DNA from: DASXKD01 sp963762735
Lineage (GTDB): Bacteria; Actinomycetota; Actinomycetes; Streptosporangiales; Streptosporangiaceae
Direction: 5' to 3'
Length of the DNA stretch: 64,000 bases
Assembly (NCBI GenBank): GCA_963762735.1
Contig: CAVXMG010000040.1
Coordinates: forward strand, 1 to 64,000
A program made the translations under genes and the position numbers. Below the pieces are notes generated by a model. The model ran no database searches and was not told the DNA's origin. It was given only the letters and a program-made list of their open reading frames with translations. Position 1 is the first letter of the stretch. Each line of letters opens with the position of its first letter. Below are positions 1 to 8,168 of the stretch, one piece after another.

Positions 1-1447
1 GCCTGCGCCCTTCTCGTCGCTGGCCTGGGGGAGCACTCCGCCTCCCCGGGGGCAAGCCGGACCCCACGGCCCTGGAACCCCCCGGTGGCTCCCGGCCCGG
101 TTCCTCCGTCACCGGGCCGGGGCCCGCGTCCGCTGGCCTGGGGGAGCGACCCCCCTGGAACCCCCCGGTGGCTCCCGGCCCGGTTCCTCCGTCACCGGGC
201 CGGGGCCCTGCGTGCTTCCCGGTGGCGTGGGAGTGCCGGAGCAGCACGATCGCCAGCACCACAGCCACGGTCGCACAGCCGGCCGCGTAAGCGATGAGCA
301 CGCGCGTGGTCGCCTGGCCAGGCCCCGTGGTGATCACGATGAGCACCGTGACACCCGCCACCCAGGACAGCAACTGGTCACGGTGCCGGGCGAGAGCCAT
401 CGCGCCCTGGCCGAGCACCATCGCGAGCATGTAGCACAGCGTCCCGATGGCCAGCCAGCCGAACGCGGCGTTCCCGAGCACGGGACGCGCGCCGAACAGC
501 ACCTGGATCAGCCACGGCCCGAGGATAGCGGCCAGCAGCCCGCCGACGATGCCGAGGACCGCCACGATCGCACAACTGCGGGCCAGCAGCCGCCGGAACC
601 AGGCCCGGTCGCCTGCCGCGATAGCGCCGGCCAGTCCTGGCAGCAAGGAGGTCTGCAGCGAGGTGAACACGAACAACGGCACCCGCGCCAGCACCGCCGC
701 GGCGAGCAGCGCGCCGACCACCGCGGGGCTGCCGGGCGACAACAGCCGGACGCTGATCACTGGCGCGTTGATGAGCACCTGAGCGAGCAGCATGGTGCCG
801 ATGAGCAGCCCAAGCCGGTGGCTCATCGCGGCCAGGGGGAGCGGCGGGCCCGGGCGCACCCGGGAGATCAGCGGGCCGAGCGTGACCAGCACGGCCAGCA
901 GCGGGGCGACGGTCAGGATGAGCCCGAAAGCCACCGGCGAGTGGCTGCCCGCCAGGCCGAGCGCGCACGCCGCCGCCGCCCGCAGGCCACCGTCGATGGC
1001 GAGCTGGGCGCCGTATCCGCCGAAGGCACCCAGGCCCGCCAGTGCGCCGCGGCTGACCGCGGTGACCGCGAGCGCGACGCAGGCGCAGCCGAGCACCGTG
1101 ACCATCGCGGTGTCCCCGCCGAACAGCCGGTCGGCCAGTGGCCCGGCGGCCACGGCGAGCGGCACCAGGATCACGGCCAGTACCAGGCCCGACTGCAGGC
1201 AGGCGCGGCGTACCACCGGCGCGATGCCCTCGCCCACCGCCATCCGCGCCGCCGCGAGCCTGATCAGTTCCTGCTCGACGGGCAGGAACACGCCCAGGCC
1301 GAGCAGGAACACGATGGACCAGAGCACCGACAGAGCCGCCATGCCAGAAGCTGGCAGGCTGTGCCCGGCGACGGCGAGGTGGGCGTAGTAGCCGGCGCCG
1401 AGGACCAGGAGCCCGGCTCCCACGGTGAGCGTCCCCGGCGGCAGCAT
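1..1447 (-). CDS. Polysaccharide flippase-like membrane protein, C-terminus cut by window edge
   Basis: Reading leftward from ATG 1447 there is an uninterrupted frame to the window edge. It encodes about 12 hydrophobic segments with small polar loops (for example LVLAVILVPLAVAAGPLADR and LLIGTMLLAQVLINAPVI), the pattern of Wzx/MATE-type lipid-linked oligosaccharide flippases. The last ~60 codons before the edge are Gly/Pro/Arg rich and carry a 56-bp duplication. The frame stays open upstream to TTG codons at 1549 and 1555, just 4 nt past the sulfotransferase stop, so the true start may be there and the gene may be last in that operon. Family assignment rests on the topology and general look of the sequence; substrate is unknown. 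Confidence 0.6.
   Translation of the reverse strand, partial: MLPPGTLTVGAGLLVLGAGYYAHLAVAGHSLPASGMAALSVLWSIVFLLGLGVFLPVEQELIRLAAARMAVGEGIAPVVRRACLQSGLVLAVILVPLAVAAGPLADRLFGGDTAMVTVLGCACVALAVTAVSRGALAGLGAFGGYGAQLAIDGGLRAAAACALGLAGSHSPVAFGLILTVAPLLAVLVTLGPLISRVRPGPPLPLAAMSHRLGLLIGTMLLAQVLINAPVISVRLLSPGSPAVVGALLAAAVLARVPLFVFTSLQTSLLPGLAGAIAAGDRAWFRRLLARSCAIVAVLGIVGGLLAAILGPWLIQVLFGARPVLGNAAFGWLAIGTLCYMLAMVLGQGAMALARHRDQLLSWVAGVTVLIVITTGPGQATTRVLIAYAAGCATVAVVLAIVLLRHSHATGKHAGPRPGDGGTGPGATGGFQGGRSPRPADAGPGPVTEEPGREPPGGSRAVGSGLPPGRRSAPPGQRREGRR
70..208. repeat. Two identical 56-bp direct repeats
   Basis: Positions 70-125 and 153-208 are identical over 56 bp. A shorter 16-bp copy of neighbouring sequence (19-34 and 132-147) shows that the duplicated unit is larger and partly diverged. 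Both lie in the coding tail of the leftward membrane protein. The 83-bp offset is not a multiple of three, so the two copies are read in different frames, both without stops. Confidence 0.9.
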
Positions 1448-1559
1448 GTCCAGGGCCCGGCGCGGCAGCCCCGTGCGGATCCCGGCGGCCAGGCCGCCTA
1501 GACGGTCAGGCGCGGGAGCCTGGCCGGCCGCTGGGGGCTGCCCGGCCAAGGGCAACTGG

Positions 1560-2714
1560 TCAGGCCCGGGCACGGAAGTATCCGGCGAAGCGTTCGTCGA
1601 CCTGTGCCTCGGTGAGCCCGAAATCGGACAGCGCGTACTGGTGGGCCGGCCCGCCTGCCCCGGCGCTCGGCTCGCACAGCGCGCGCATCGCGTCCACAGC
1701 CTGGCCGCTCAGCGTCAGCCCGAAATGCTGATACACACCCGCGACAGTCCCCATCGGATTTACTACGAAATCGTCATATACGACATCGCAGAACCGGGCC
1801 GGGTCGTGCCTGGCCCGCGCGCCGGTGAACTCCTCGAGGCCGCCGGCCCAGGTTTCCAGCTGGTCCAGGCCGATCACTTCGGCGCGGAACGTGGTGGACC
1901 AGCCGGCCGTCGCCTGCGCCGCGAGGCTGCACACCGAGGCGATCGCGGTCCGGGGGTCGCGATGCGTCTGGATCACCAGCGCGTCCGGGTACACCCGCAG
2001 CAGGGCATCCAGCGCGAACAGGTGACTGGGGTTCTTCAGCACCCAGCGGCGGCCACGGTCCGGCAGGCCGATGAGCTGCAGGTTACGCCGGTGCCTGCGG
2101 TAGGCACCGGTCCAGTCCTGCCCTCGTAGCCAGGACGAGTAGCCAGGCAGATGGGCCAGGCACTCGAAGGAAATCGACCGCATCGACTGGCGCAGCAACT
2201 GCCAGCATTCCTCCACCTGGTCGGCCGCCATGTAGTGCACGGCCATGAACTCAGGGTGCAGGACATGGTGCCGTTCGAAACCGGCCTGGATGTGCTGGAA
2301 CACCGGATTGGCGGCCCAGGTCTCCCGCGGCGGGCGGGGTTGTGGCACCTCGGCGAGCCAGGCCTCCAGGCCCTGGTGCGCCGGGTCGGCGGTGAGCAGC
2401 CGGTGCAGCGCTGTCGTGCCGGTCCGGGGCAGCCCGATGACGAAGATCGGCCGCTCGATGCTGGCACCGGTGTACTCCGGGTTCCGCGTCCACCCGGCCT
2501 CGCTGGACAGCCGGGCCGTGAGCGCGCCGCGGACCAGGGCCCGGGCCACCCTGACGCCCTTGGCGGTCAGACCGGCGTCACGGGAGTAGGACTCAAGGAG
2601 CACGGCGAGGCCGTCGGAGTAGTCGTCGTCGCCGAAGTCAGCCAGCCCGGTGAGCGCGGTAGCCGCCGCGTGCAGTTCCACAGCGGTGCCGATACCCTCG
2701 CCGCCGCCGGTCAA
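1560..2714 (-). CDS. Sulfotransferase family protein
   Basis: A 384-residue protein with the 5'-phosphosulfate-binding motif FVIGLPRTGTTALHRLL near the N-terminus and a downstream QTHRDPRTAIASVCSL segment that fits the 3'-phosphate-binding site of PAPS-dependent sulfotransferases (Sulfotransfer_3 type). It would transfer sulfate from PAPS to an alcohol or glycan acceptor, which cannot be told from sequence. The start chosen is TTG 2714, which overlaps the stop of the SDR gene as TTGA; GTG 2681 is an alternative. It is the third gene of a leftward operon headed by a KstR-like operator at 4738, so a sterol or sterol-derived acceptor is conceivable but only inferred. Confidence 0.8.
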   Translation of the reverse strand: MTGGGEGIGTAVELHAAATALTGLADFGDDDYSDGLAVLLESYSRDAGLTAKGVRVARALVRGALTARLSSEAGWTRNPEYTGASIERPIFVIGLPRTGTTALHRLLTADPAHQGLEAWLAEVPQPRPPRETWAANPVFQHIQAGFERHHVLHPEFMAVHYMAADQVEECWQLLRQSMRSISFECLAHLPGYSSWLRGQDWTGAYRRHRRNLQLIGLPDRGRRWVLKNPSHLFALDALLRVYPDALVIQTHRDPRTAIASVCSLAAQATAGWSTTFRAEVIGLDQLETWAGGLEEFTGARARHDPARFCDVVYDDFVVNPMGTVAGVYQHFGLTLSGQAVDAMRALCEPSAGAGGPAHQYALSDFGLTEAQVDERFAGYFRARA

Positions 2715-3490
2715 TGGTGGTACTCGCCGCTGTTGACGTCCAGGCACTGGCCGGTGATGGCACGGGCCATGGATGAGGCCAGGAACACCACCGCGTCGGC
2801 GACCTCGTCCGGTTCCGGCAGCCTGCGCAGGTCGGTGGTGGCGGCCGCCTCGTCGTAGACCTGCTGGCGGTCCACCCCGCGCTGCTCGGCCAGGTACCCG
2901 AAGTACCACTTCAGCGAGCCGGCCCAGATGTAGCCGGGGGCCACCGAGTTGACCCGGATCCCCTCCGGGCCGAGTTCGGTGGCCAGGCTCTGCGCCAGCG
3001 CCAGCAGCGCGGACTTGGCCATCTTGTACCCGCCGAAGGGCAGCCGGGAATGCCGCAGTACCGCGGAGTTGATCATCACGATGGAGCCCCGGCTGGCGGC
3101 CAGGGCCGGGGTGAACAAGCGGGTCAGCCGCAGCACCGCGAGGACGTTGGTGTCGAAGGCGGCCCGGAGCGCGTCGGTGTCCGCGTCGGCGAGGCTGGTG
3201 AGCGGCGGGATCGCGAACGCGTTGTGCACCAGCGTGTCGGCCCGGCCGTATTCGGCGAGCGCGGCCTGTGCCAGGTGCGCCGCGGACGCCTCGTCGGTGA
3301 TGTCCGCCGGGACGGCCAGCGCGCGCCGCCCGAGCGAGGTCACCTCCTTGGCTACCTCGTCCAGGCGGTCGGCCGTGCGAGCGGCGAGCACCACGTCCGC
3401 GCCCTCCCGCGCGCAGGCCAGCGCGATCGACCGGCCGAGGCCGGGCCCCACCCCGGAGACCACGGCGACGGTGCCCGCCAGCAGCGCCAT
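2711..3490 (-). CDS. Short-chain dehydrogenase/reductase
   Basis: 259 residues, classical SDR length. The NAD(P)-binding glycine motif is VSGVGPGLGRS at residues ~11-21, the catalytic Ser lies in IMINSAVLR and the Tyr/Lys pair in GGYKMAKSAL. The C-terminus has the usual PGYIWAGSL and GQCLDVNSGEYHH blocks. ATG 3490 shares one base with the stop of the upstream gene (TGATG), so the two are probably translationally coupled. An oxidoreductase acting on a hydroxyl or keto group of a steroid or side-chain intermediate is plausible because of the KstR-like operator ahead of the operon, but no substrate evidence exists in the sequence. Confidence 0.85.
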   Translation of the reverse strand: MALLAGTVAVVSGVGPGLGRSIALACAREGADVVLAARTADRLDEVAKEVTSLGRRALAVPADITDEASAAHLAQAALAEYGRADTLVHNAFAIPPLTSLADADTDALRAAFDTNVLAVLRLTRLFTPALAASRGSIVMINSAVLRHSRLPFGGYKMAKSALLALAQSLATELGPEGIRVNSVAPGYIWAGSLKWYFGYLAEQRGVDRQQVYDEAAATTDLRRLPEPDEVADAVVFLASSMARAITGQCLDVNSGEYHH

Positions 3491-4674
3491 CAGCCCAGCA
3501 TCCTGGCGGCGATGGCGGCCTGGCGGGCCGCGATCCGCGCCGCGTAGTCCCCGGGCGTCACCTGGGCCTGCTTGTGGTAGGGCAGCGCGCTTGGCAGGCC
3601 GGCGAACTTGACCACCTCGACCCGCGGCCCGTCGCCGGGTCCCAGGTCCCGGGTCAAGCGCTGCCAGCGGATCTGCACATAGCCGCGGCGGTGCCCGGTG
3701 CACTCCAGCCAGTTGGCCACGCCCGGATCCCGCTCGCTGACGACGAAGCGGAGGAGGCCGTCGGGGTCGGTCCTGGCCTGGTCGGCGGTCAGGCTGGTCT
3801 GGTGGTTGATGTAGTCCAGCGAGATGTACCACATGCTGCCGAGCTGGATTCCCTGGTACGGCGCGACGTCCGTGCCCGCGGCCGGGACCGTGACGATCAT
3901 CGCCTCGTCCTCACCCAGTTCGAAATGTCCGGCCGAGGAGAACTGGGAGGCGAGGCCGCCGGGGGTGCGCCGTGGCTCGGTCATGGTGTTGACCGGCAGC
4001 TTCAGGTAGAACCACTCGGGGAAGGCGAGGAAGGTCCGCAGCCGGGACAGGAGGATCTTGCCGGCCACCCGGTAGCGTTTCTCCATCGTGGCCAGGTCAG
4101 GCACGGGCGGCGCGCACCCGGCGCGGTCCGCACGGCGGATGCTGATGGTGCCGCGTTGTTCTGTGCCCCAATCGCTGTACACCTCGCGGACCAGGAGCAT
4201 GGCCGACCCCGGGCCGAGCGTAAAGAAATTGTGCCCATGAGCGTCGCGAGCCGGGCCGAACCGCAACTCGAACGTGCCGTCGGCCGCGACCTCGATCTCC
4301 CGGTCGTCGAACGCGGACAAGCTGTCGGGCACCTCGACGGGGGAGTAGTCGCCGTTCAGCACCTGGAAACTCAGGTCCGCCGTGCTGCCGCGGCGGCCTG
4401 TGACCACGTATTCCGCGTCGTCGCGCAGGTAGGAGTGGAAGTACAGGGTGTCCGGGTTGTCCAGGCCCATCTTCGTGTACGGGCCGGTCGAGGCGACGAA
4501 GTAGGGGAAGTCGCGCTGATAGGCCCAGGCGATCTGCAGCGACCCCCGGATGTGCCCGGCCAGGTACTCGTATCCCTCGGCCAGGTCGGCGTCGCTGCGG
4601 ATATGCGGCGCGCCGGTGACGATCCGCTCAGCCTCGGCGACCGCGTCCGCGAACGACTGGGTGAGCACCGGCAC
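3490..4674 (-). CDS. Conserved hypothetical protein, DUF1214-like
   Basis: 394 residues without signal peptide or membrane segments. The C-terminal half (MWYISLDYINHQTSL, then FVVSERDPGVANWLECTGH) resembles the DUF1214 family of uncharacterised proteins that often sit beside sulfotransferases and dehydrogenases in steroid-degrading actinobacteria. First gene of the leftward operon. The start at ATG 4674 leaves 63 bp to the KstR-like operator at 4738-4751. No catalytic motif can be recognised, so no function is proposed. Confidence 0.65.
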   Translation of the reverse strand: MPVLTQSFADAVAEAERIVTGAPHIRSDADLAEGYEYLAGHIRGSLQIAWAYQRDFPYFVASTGPYTKMGLDNPDTLYFHSYLRDDAEYVVTGRRGSTADLSFQVLNGDYSPVEVPDSLSAFDDREIEVAADGTFELRFGPARDAHGHNFFTLGPGSAMLLVREVYSDWGTEQRGTISIRRADRAGCAPPVPDLATMEKRYRVAGKILLSRLRTFLAFPEWFYLKLPVNTMTEPRRTPGGLASQFSSAGHFELGEDEAMIVTVPAAGTDVAPYQGIQLGSMWYISLDYINHQTSLTADQARTDPDGLLRFVVSERDPGVANWLECTGHRRGYVQIRWQRLTRDLGPGDGPRVEVVKFAGLPSALPYHKQAQVTPGDYAARIAARQAAIAARMLG

Positions 4675-4737
4675 TCCCCTCGACGCCTCGATCGCCTGGC
4701 CAGCGGCGCCTTGCCAGTCGATGGATTCGAGTCAGAG

Positions 4738-4751
4738 TAGAACGGGTTCTA
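4738..4751. promoter_or_regulatory. KstR-like operator 1
   Basis: TAGAACGGGTTCTA fits the KstR consensus TnnAACnnGTTnnA exactly. It lies in the 100-bp gap between two leftward genes, 63 bp before the start of the DUF1214-like gene. Confidence 0.85.
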
Positions 4752-4774
4752 GAAATGCGTCAACGACAGGCCGG

Positions 4775-5257
4775 TCAGGCACTCGGCTGCTCCGCCCAGC
4801 GGTTCGCGGTGAACTTCAGGCTCGGCACATCGTCCAGCGACATCATCACCTCGTAGGTGCGGACGTAGCCGGTGTGCGAGATCCGCCACCTGCCGTCCTC
4901 GCCGCGGGCGTAGCGGTCCTCGTAGAACGCGGCGCCCTTGATCACGACGCGGTACTCGGTGGCGATCACGGTGTCCTCGAAGGACCAGGTGCCGGAGGCC
5001 GCGGCGCCGTCGACGTCGATCTCGGGCTGGCTGGCGAAGTGCACGGTGATGATGCCGGGGCCCAGGCTCTTGCGCAGGAATGCGACGATCTCCTCCCGGC
5101 CGCGCAACTGGATCGGCTCGCCGAGGGCCCGGGTGCCGTAGTCCACCGTGGCGTCGGCGGTGAACACCTCCCCGATCTCGTCCCACAGCTTCAGGTCCAC
5201 GCAGCGCAGGTACCGGTACTTCAGCCGGCGGATCTCTTCGAGTGCGGCAAGGTCCAT
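4775..5257 (-). CDS. SnoaL-like (NTF2-fold) protein
   Basis: 160 residues with the cone-shaped NTF2/SnoaL pattern: N-terminal helix LEEIRRLKYRYLRCVD, then VFTADATVDYG and a C-terminal EDRYARGEDGRWRISH block. Such proteins act as steroid isomerases, dehydratases or polyketide cyclases, or are non-catalytic. ATG 5257 is chosen over the upstream ATG 5293 because the latter lies within the operator at 5292-5305. Divergent from the F420-type oxidoreductase, with a shared KstR-like box. A role as hydratase or isomerase in steroid catabolism is inferred from context only. Confidence 0.7.
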   Translation of the reverse strand: MDLAALEEIRRLKYRYLRCVDLKLWDEIGEVFTADATVDYGTRALGEPIQLRGREEIVAFLRKSLGPGIITVHFASQPEIDVDGAAASGTWSFEDTVIATEYRVVIKGAAFYEDRYARGEDGRWRISHTGYVRTYEVMMSLDDVPSLKFTANRWAEQPSA

Positions 5258-5291
5258 GCGCCCCAGCCTCCCCAGCCGATTGACTTTCTGC

Positions 5292-5305
5292 AAGAACCCG
5301 TTCTA
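5292..5305. promoter_or_regulatory. KstR-like operator 2 (one mismatch)
   Basis: On the minus strand TAGAACGGGTTCTT matches TnnAACnnGTTnnA except the last base. It lies between the divergent SnoaL-like gene and the flavin-type oxidoreductase, 40 bp before the latter's GTG. Confidence 0.75.
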
Positions 5306-5344
5306 CTTTTTCGATGCCGTCCGCGGCGGCGGCCCGGAGGTACC

Positions 5345-6220
5345 GTGCGCTTCTCCTACGCCGAGTCGATGACCGACCCGTCGTTCTACGCCCCGCTTGC
5401 CCGCGCCGCCGAGGAGGCCGGGTACGACTCGATGGTGGTGCCGGACAGCCTCTGCTATCCGCTCGACTCGGTCAGCACGTACCCGTTCAATCCCGACGGC
5501 AGCCGCGAGTTCCTCGAGGACAAGCCCTTCCTTGAGCCGTTCTCGCTGATACCGGCGCTGGGCGCGGTCACCGCGAGGCTGCGTTTCGTCACCTTCGTCG
5601 TCAAGCTGCCGGTGCGCCACCCGGTACTGGTGGCCAAGCAGGCCACCTCGGTCGCGGTGCTCACCGGCGGCCGGCTGGTCCTGGGTGTGGGCAGCAGCCC
5701 GTGGCGCGAGGACTACGAGGTGCTCGGTGTGCCGTGGACGGGCCGGGGCCAGCGGATGGACGAGGCACTGGCCATCCTCCGCGGGCTGTCCTCCGGTGGG
5801 TACTTCGAGCACCATGGGGTGGCCTTCGACTTCGCGCCGGTCAAGATCGCCCCGGTGCCCGCCGAGCCGGTGCCGATCCTGATCGGCGGGCATAGCGAGG
5901 CCGCGCTGCGCCGGGCGGCCAGGGACGGGGACGGCTGGCTGCACGGCGGGGGAGACGCCGCGGACCTGCCCGGCCTGCTGGTCCGGCTGGCCGAGTTGCG
6001 GCGCGAGGCCGGAACCGCCGGGCGGCCGTTCGAGACGCACGTGATCTCCCTCGACGCCTACACCGTGGACGGGGTGCGGCGACTGGAGGACCTGGGGGTG
6101 ACCGACGTGATCGTCGGCTTCCGCTGGCCCTACCAGGTCGGCCCGGACACAGAGCCGCTGGCCGAAAAGCTCGCCAAGCTGCGCCAGTACGCCGAGGACG
6201 TCATCGCAAAGGTGCCCTGA
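5345..6220 (+). CDS. LLM-class F420/FMN-dependent oxidoreductase
   Basis: 291 residues of the luciferase-like monooxygenase fold. Typical blocks are YAPLARAAEEAGYDSMVVPD at the N-terminus, VAVLTGGRLVLGVGSS with the family glycine cluster, and PVPILIGGHSEAALRRAA followed by DGWLHGGG. In actinobacteria most such proteins use F420. The start is GTG 5345, four bases after GGAGG; longer upstream frames would run through the divergent SnoaL gene and the operator. The KstR-like box at 5292 suggests co-regulation with steroid genes, where members of this family often occur without a defined reaction. Confidence 0.8.
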   Translation: MRFSYAESMTDPSFYAPLARAAEEAGYDSMVVPDSLCYPLDSVSTYPFNPDGSREFLEDKPFLEPFSLIPALGAVTARLRFVTFVVKLPVRHPVLVAKQATSVAVLTGGRLVLGVGSSPWREDYEVLGVPWTGRGQRMDEALAILRGLSSGGYFEHHGVAFDFAPVKIAPVPAEPVPILIGGHSEAALRRAARDGDGWLHGGGDAADLPGLLVRLAELRREAGTAGRPFETHVISLDAYTVDGVRRLEDLGVTDVIVGFRWPYQVGPDTEPLAEKLAKLRQYAEDVIAKVP

Positions 6221-6324
6221 GCCCGCCCTTCCGGGCCCGTGCGCCCATGCTCCCCAGGCGCGGCTAAACCTTTGCGTGGGGCCAGGTAGTCATACTGGCG
6301 ACGCGTCGAGCGGACCGAGGGTGG

Positions 6325-6837
6325 GTGGAGGCAGTGGCCGAAGGGTTCGCGCAGTTCGTCGAGGCGCGCGAGCGCGCCTTGCAGCGGACGGCGTACCTGC
6401 TCACCGGTGACTGGGCCTTGGCCGAGGACCTTGTCCAGACCGCGCTGGCACGGGCATGGCCGCGCTGGGAGCGGATCACGCGGCGCGACGATCCCGAAAT
6501 CTACGTGCGCAAGGTCCTGGTGAACACCTGGACGACCTGGAACCGTCGCCGCTGGCGCGGTGAGAAACCCTCGGCGGTGGTGCCCGACGCCGCGGCGGCC
6601 GGGGACGTGGCGGAAGAGGTGACAGTGCGCGTCGGGCTGCGGGGTGCCCTGGGATCGCTGACCCCCCGCCAGCGGGCGGTGCTGGTGCTGCGGATCTATG
6701 ACGACCTGCCCGAGGCTCAGGTGGCACACCTGATGAACTGCGCGGTCGGCACGGTCAAGGCGACGATGTCGCAGGCGCTGGCCAAACTGCGGGAGAACCC
6801 GCAGCTGGCCGGACTGATCGAGCAAGAGGCCCGGTGA
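6325..6837 (+). CDS. RNA polymerase sigma factor, SigE family (ECF)
   Basis: 170 residues with sigma region 2 (RTAYLLTGDWALAEDLVQTA) and region 4 (LTPRQRAVLVLRIYDDLPE, then VGTVKATMSQALAKLRE), as in the SigE family of actinobacterial ECF-type factors. GTG 6325 is used; GTG 6334 is an alternative. It overlaps the next gene by 4 nt (GTGA), so the two are translationally coupled, the usual layout for an ECF sigma factor and its membrane regulator. Target promoters are unknown; the secreted protein at 8169 is a candidate. Confidence 0.88.
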   Translation: MEAVAEGFAQFVEARERALQRTAYLLTGDWALAEDLVQTALARAWPRWERITRRDDPEIYVRKVLVNTWTTWNRRRWRGEKPSAVVPDAAAAGDVAEEVTVRVGLRGALGSLTPRQRAVLVLRIYDDLPEAQVAHLMNCAVGTVKATMSQALAKLRENPQLAGLIEQEAR

Positions 6838-8132
6838 GTGCCATGGAGAAGCAGTTGCGCGACCTTCTGATCGCCGAGGCCGGCGATCCGCCCCACCGGG
6901 TGACCGTCGAGGCGGTGCGCCGCCGCGCGATCAGGCGCTGGGCGGCACAAGCGGGTGCGGCGAGCCTGGCCGTGATCCTCGCGGTCGGGCTCGGCGTGGC
7001 CGTGTCCGCCGGGATCCTCCACTCCGGCACGTCCGCCGCGAGGGGCGCCGGCGAGCACGCCGGCCCGCCACGCTACTACGTCACCCAGTACTTCGACGCG
7101 AAGGCCCGCAAGCTCGTCATGGCCGTGCGGGCCAGGGCCTCCGGCCGGGTGACCGCCGTGATCAGGGACCCGCTGCCCGGATCGGGATCGAGCTGCGGCC
7201 AGGGGACCGCGGGACTGGTCGCCGACGATGACCAGTCGTTCTTCATGACCTGCTCCATCTGGCGGTCGGCGCCAGGACCGGCCCGCCGGCCAGGATTGCC
7301 GAGGCAGTTCAGGCGGCCAGGAAAGATCACCTCCATCCAGTCGCGCATCTACCGGTTCCAGGTCACAAGCGCAGGCCGTATTACCGGCTACTCACTGGTC
7401 AAAGGCAGCACGTTCAACGGGTGGGCCGACAACATCGCGGTCACGGCGGACGGCTCCGAGGTCGCCGCCGAAGTCATCGCGCTCCCGCGATCGGGCCGGA
7501 TGGCCACCAACCAGGTCCCCGAAGGAATCTTCGTCATCAACACCAGGACCGGCTCACGGGCCCTCTGGCGCACCGGGCCTTACGTGCCCGGCGCCGTCCA
7601 GTACGTCTATGCCAAGGATCTTTCTTTCACCGGCGACGGGCGCGATCTTGTGGTGCTGGGACCACGCTGTCGCCGAAGTGGCTCCCTGGTCTCCTGCAAC
7701 GGCCACTCCAACATGCAGGTGCGGGCCTACAGCCCGGCGGGTGTGGGTGGCTCGCTGCAAGACGGCCAGGTGCTCCTGCAGGACTCGGCGCTCAAGCCGC
7801 GCGGCACCAGCCTGTCCGACGCATTCATCAGCCCTGATGGCTCGGCGGTGACCGCGGTCCTGACCGACTGCCCGCCGCACGGGGCGTGCACGCTGACGGT
7901 GGCCCGGATCCCGCTCGGCACCGGCCAACAGCCACGCGTGCTCTACCAGGCGCACAGCGGGACCCGGTACCAGGGAATCTTCGAACGGTTCTTCAGCGCC
8001 GACCCTTCGGGCCGCTACCTGATCCTCGATGCGGGCGCGGGCAACGCACGGGTGAACGGCTGGATCGACCACGGACGGCTGGTCCCCCTCGCCCCGGCCA
8101 ACGGCAACGCCCCCGAATTCGAGACCTGGTAG
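6834..8132 (+). CDS. Membrane-anchored protein coupled to sigma factor
   Basis: 432 residues: a ~35-residue cytoplasmic N-terminus, one membrane span (LAVILAVGLGVAVSAGIL, residues ~42-59), then a large extracellular part with WD/Tol-type beta-propeller features (DNIAVTADGSEVAAEV, DAFISPDGSAVTAVL, FFSADPSGRYLILDAG). Its position, overlapping the sigma gene by 4 nt, suggests an anti-sigma or sensor role. The short N-terminus lacks an obvious zinc anti-sigma HxxxCxxC motif, so regulation may differ from the RsrA type. Function is inferred from position. Confidence 0.65.
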   Translation: MSAMEKQLRDLLIAEAGDPPHRVTVEAVRRRAIRRWAAQAGAASLAVILAVGLGVAVSAGILHSGTSAARGAGEHAGPPRYYVTQYFDAKARKLVMAVRARASGRVTAVIRDPLPGSGSSCGQGTAGLVADDDQSFFMTCSIWRSAPGPARRPGLPRQFRRPGKITSIQSRIYRFQVTSAGRITGYSLVKGSTFNGWADNIAVTADGSEVAAEVIALPRSGRMATNQVPEGIFVINTRTGSRALWRTGPYVPGAVQYVYAKDLSFTGDGRDLVVLGPRCRRSGSLVSCNGHSNMQVRAYSPAGVGGSLQDGQVLLQDSALKPRGTSLSDAFISPDGSAVTAVLTDCPPHGACTLTVARIPLGTGQQPRVLYQAHSGTRYQGIFERFFSADPSGRYLILDAGAGNARVNGWIDHGRLVPLAPANGNAPEFETW

Positions 8133-8168
8133 CGGCCGCAGCTCACACTGTTGTTCAGGAGGCTCTCC

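Noticed and set aside
212..1501. 429-codon rightward open frame
   Set aside because: Product is Gln/His/Arg/Gly-rich without domains; the opposite strand encodes a clear polytopic membrane protein.
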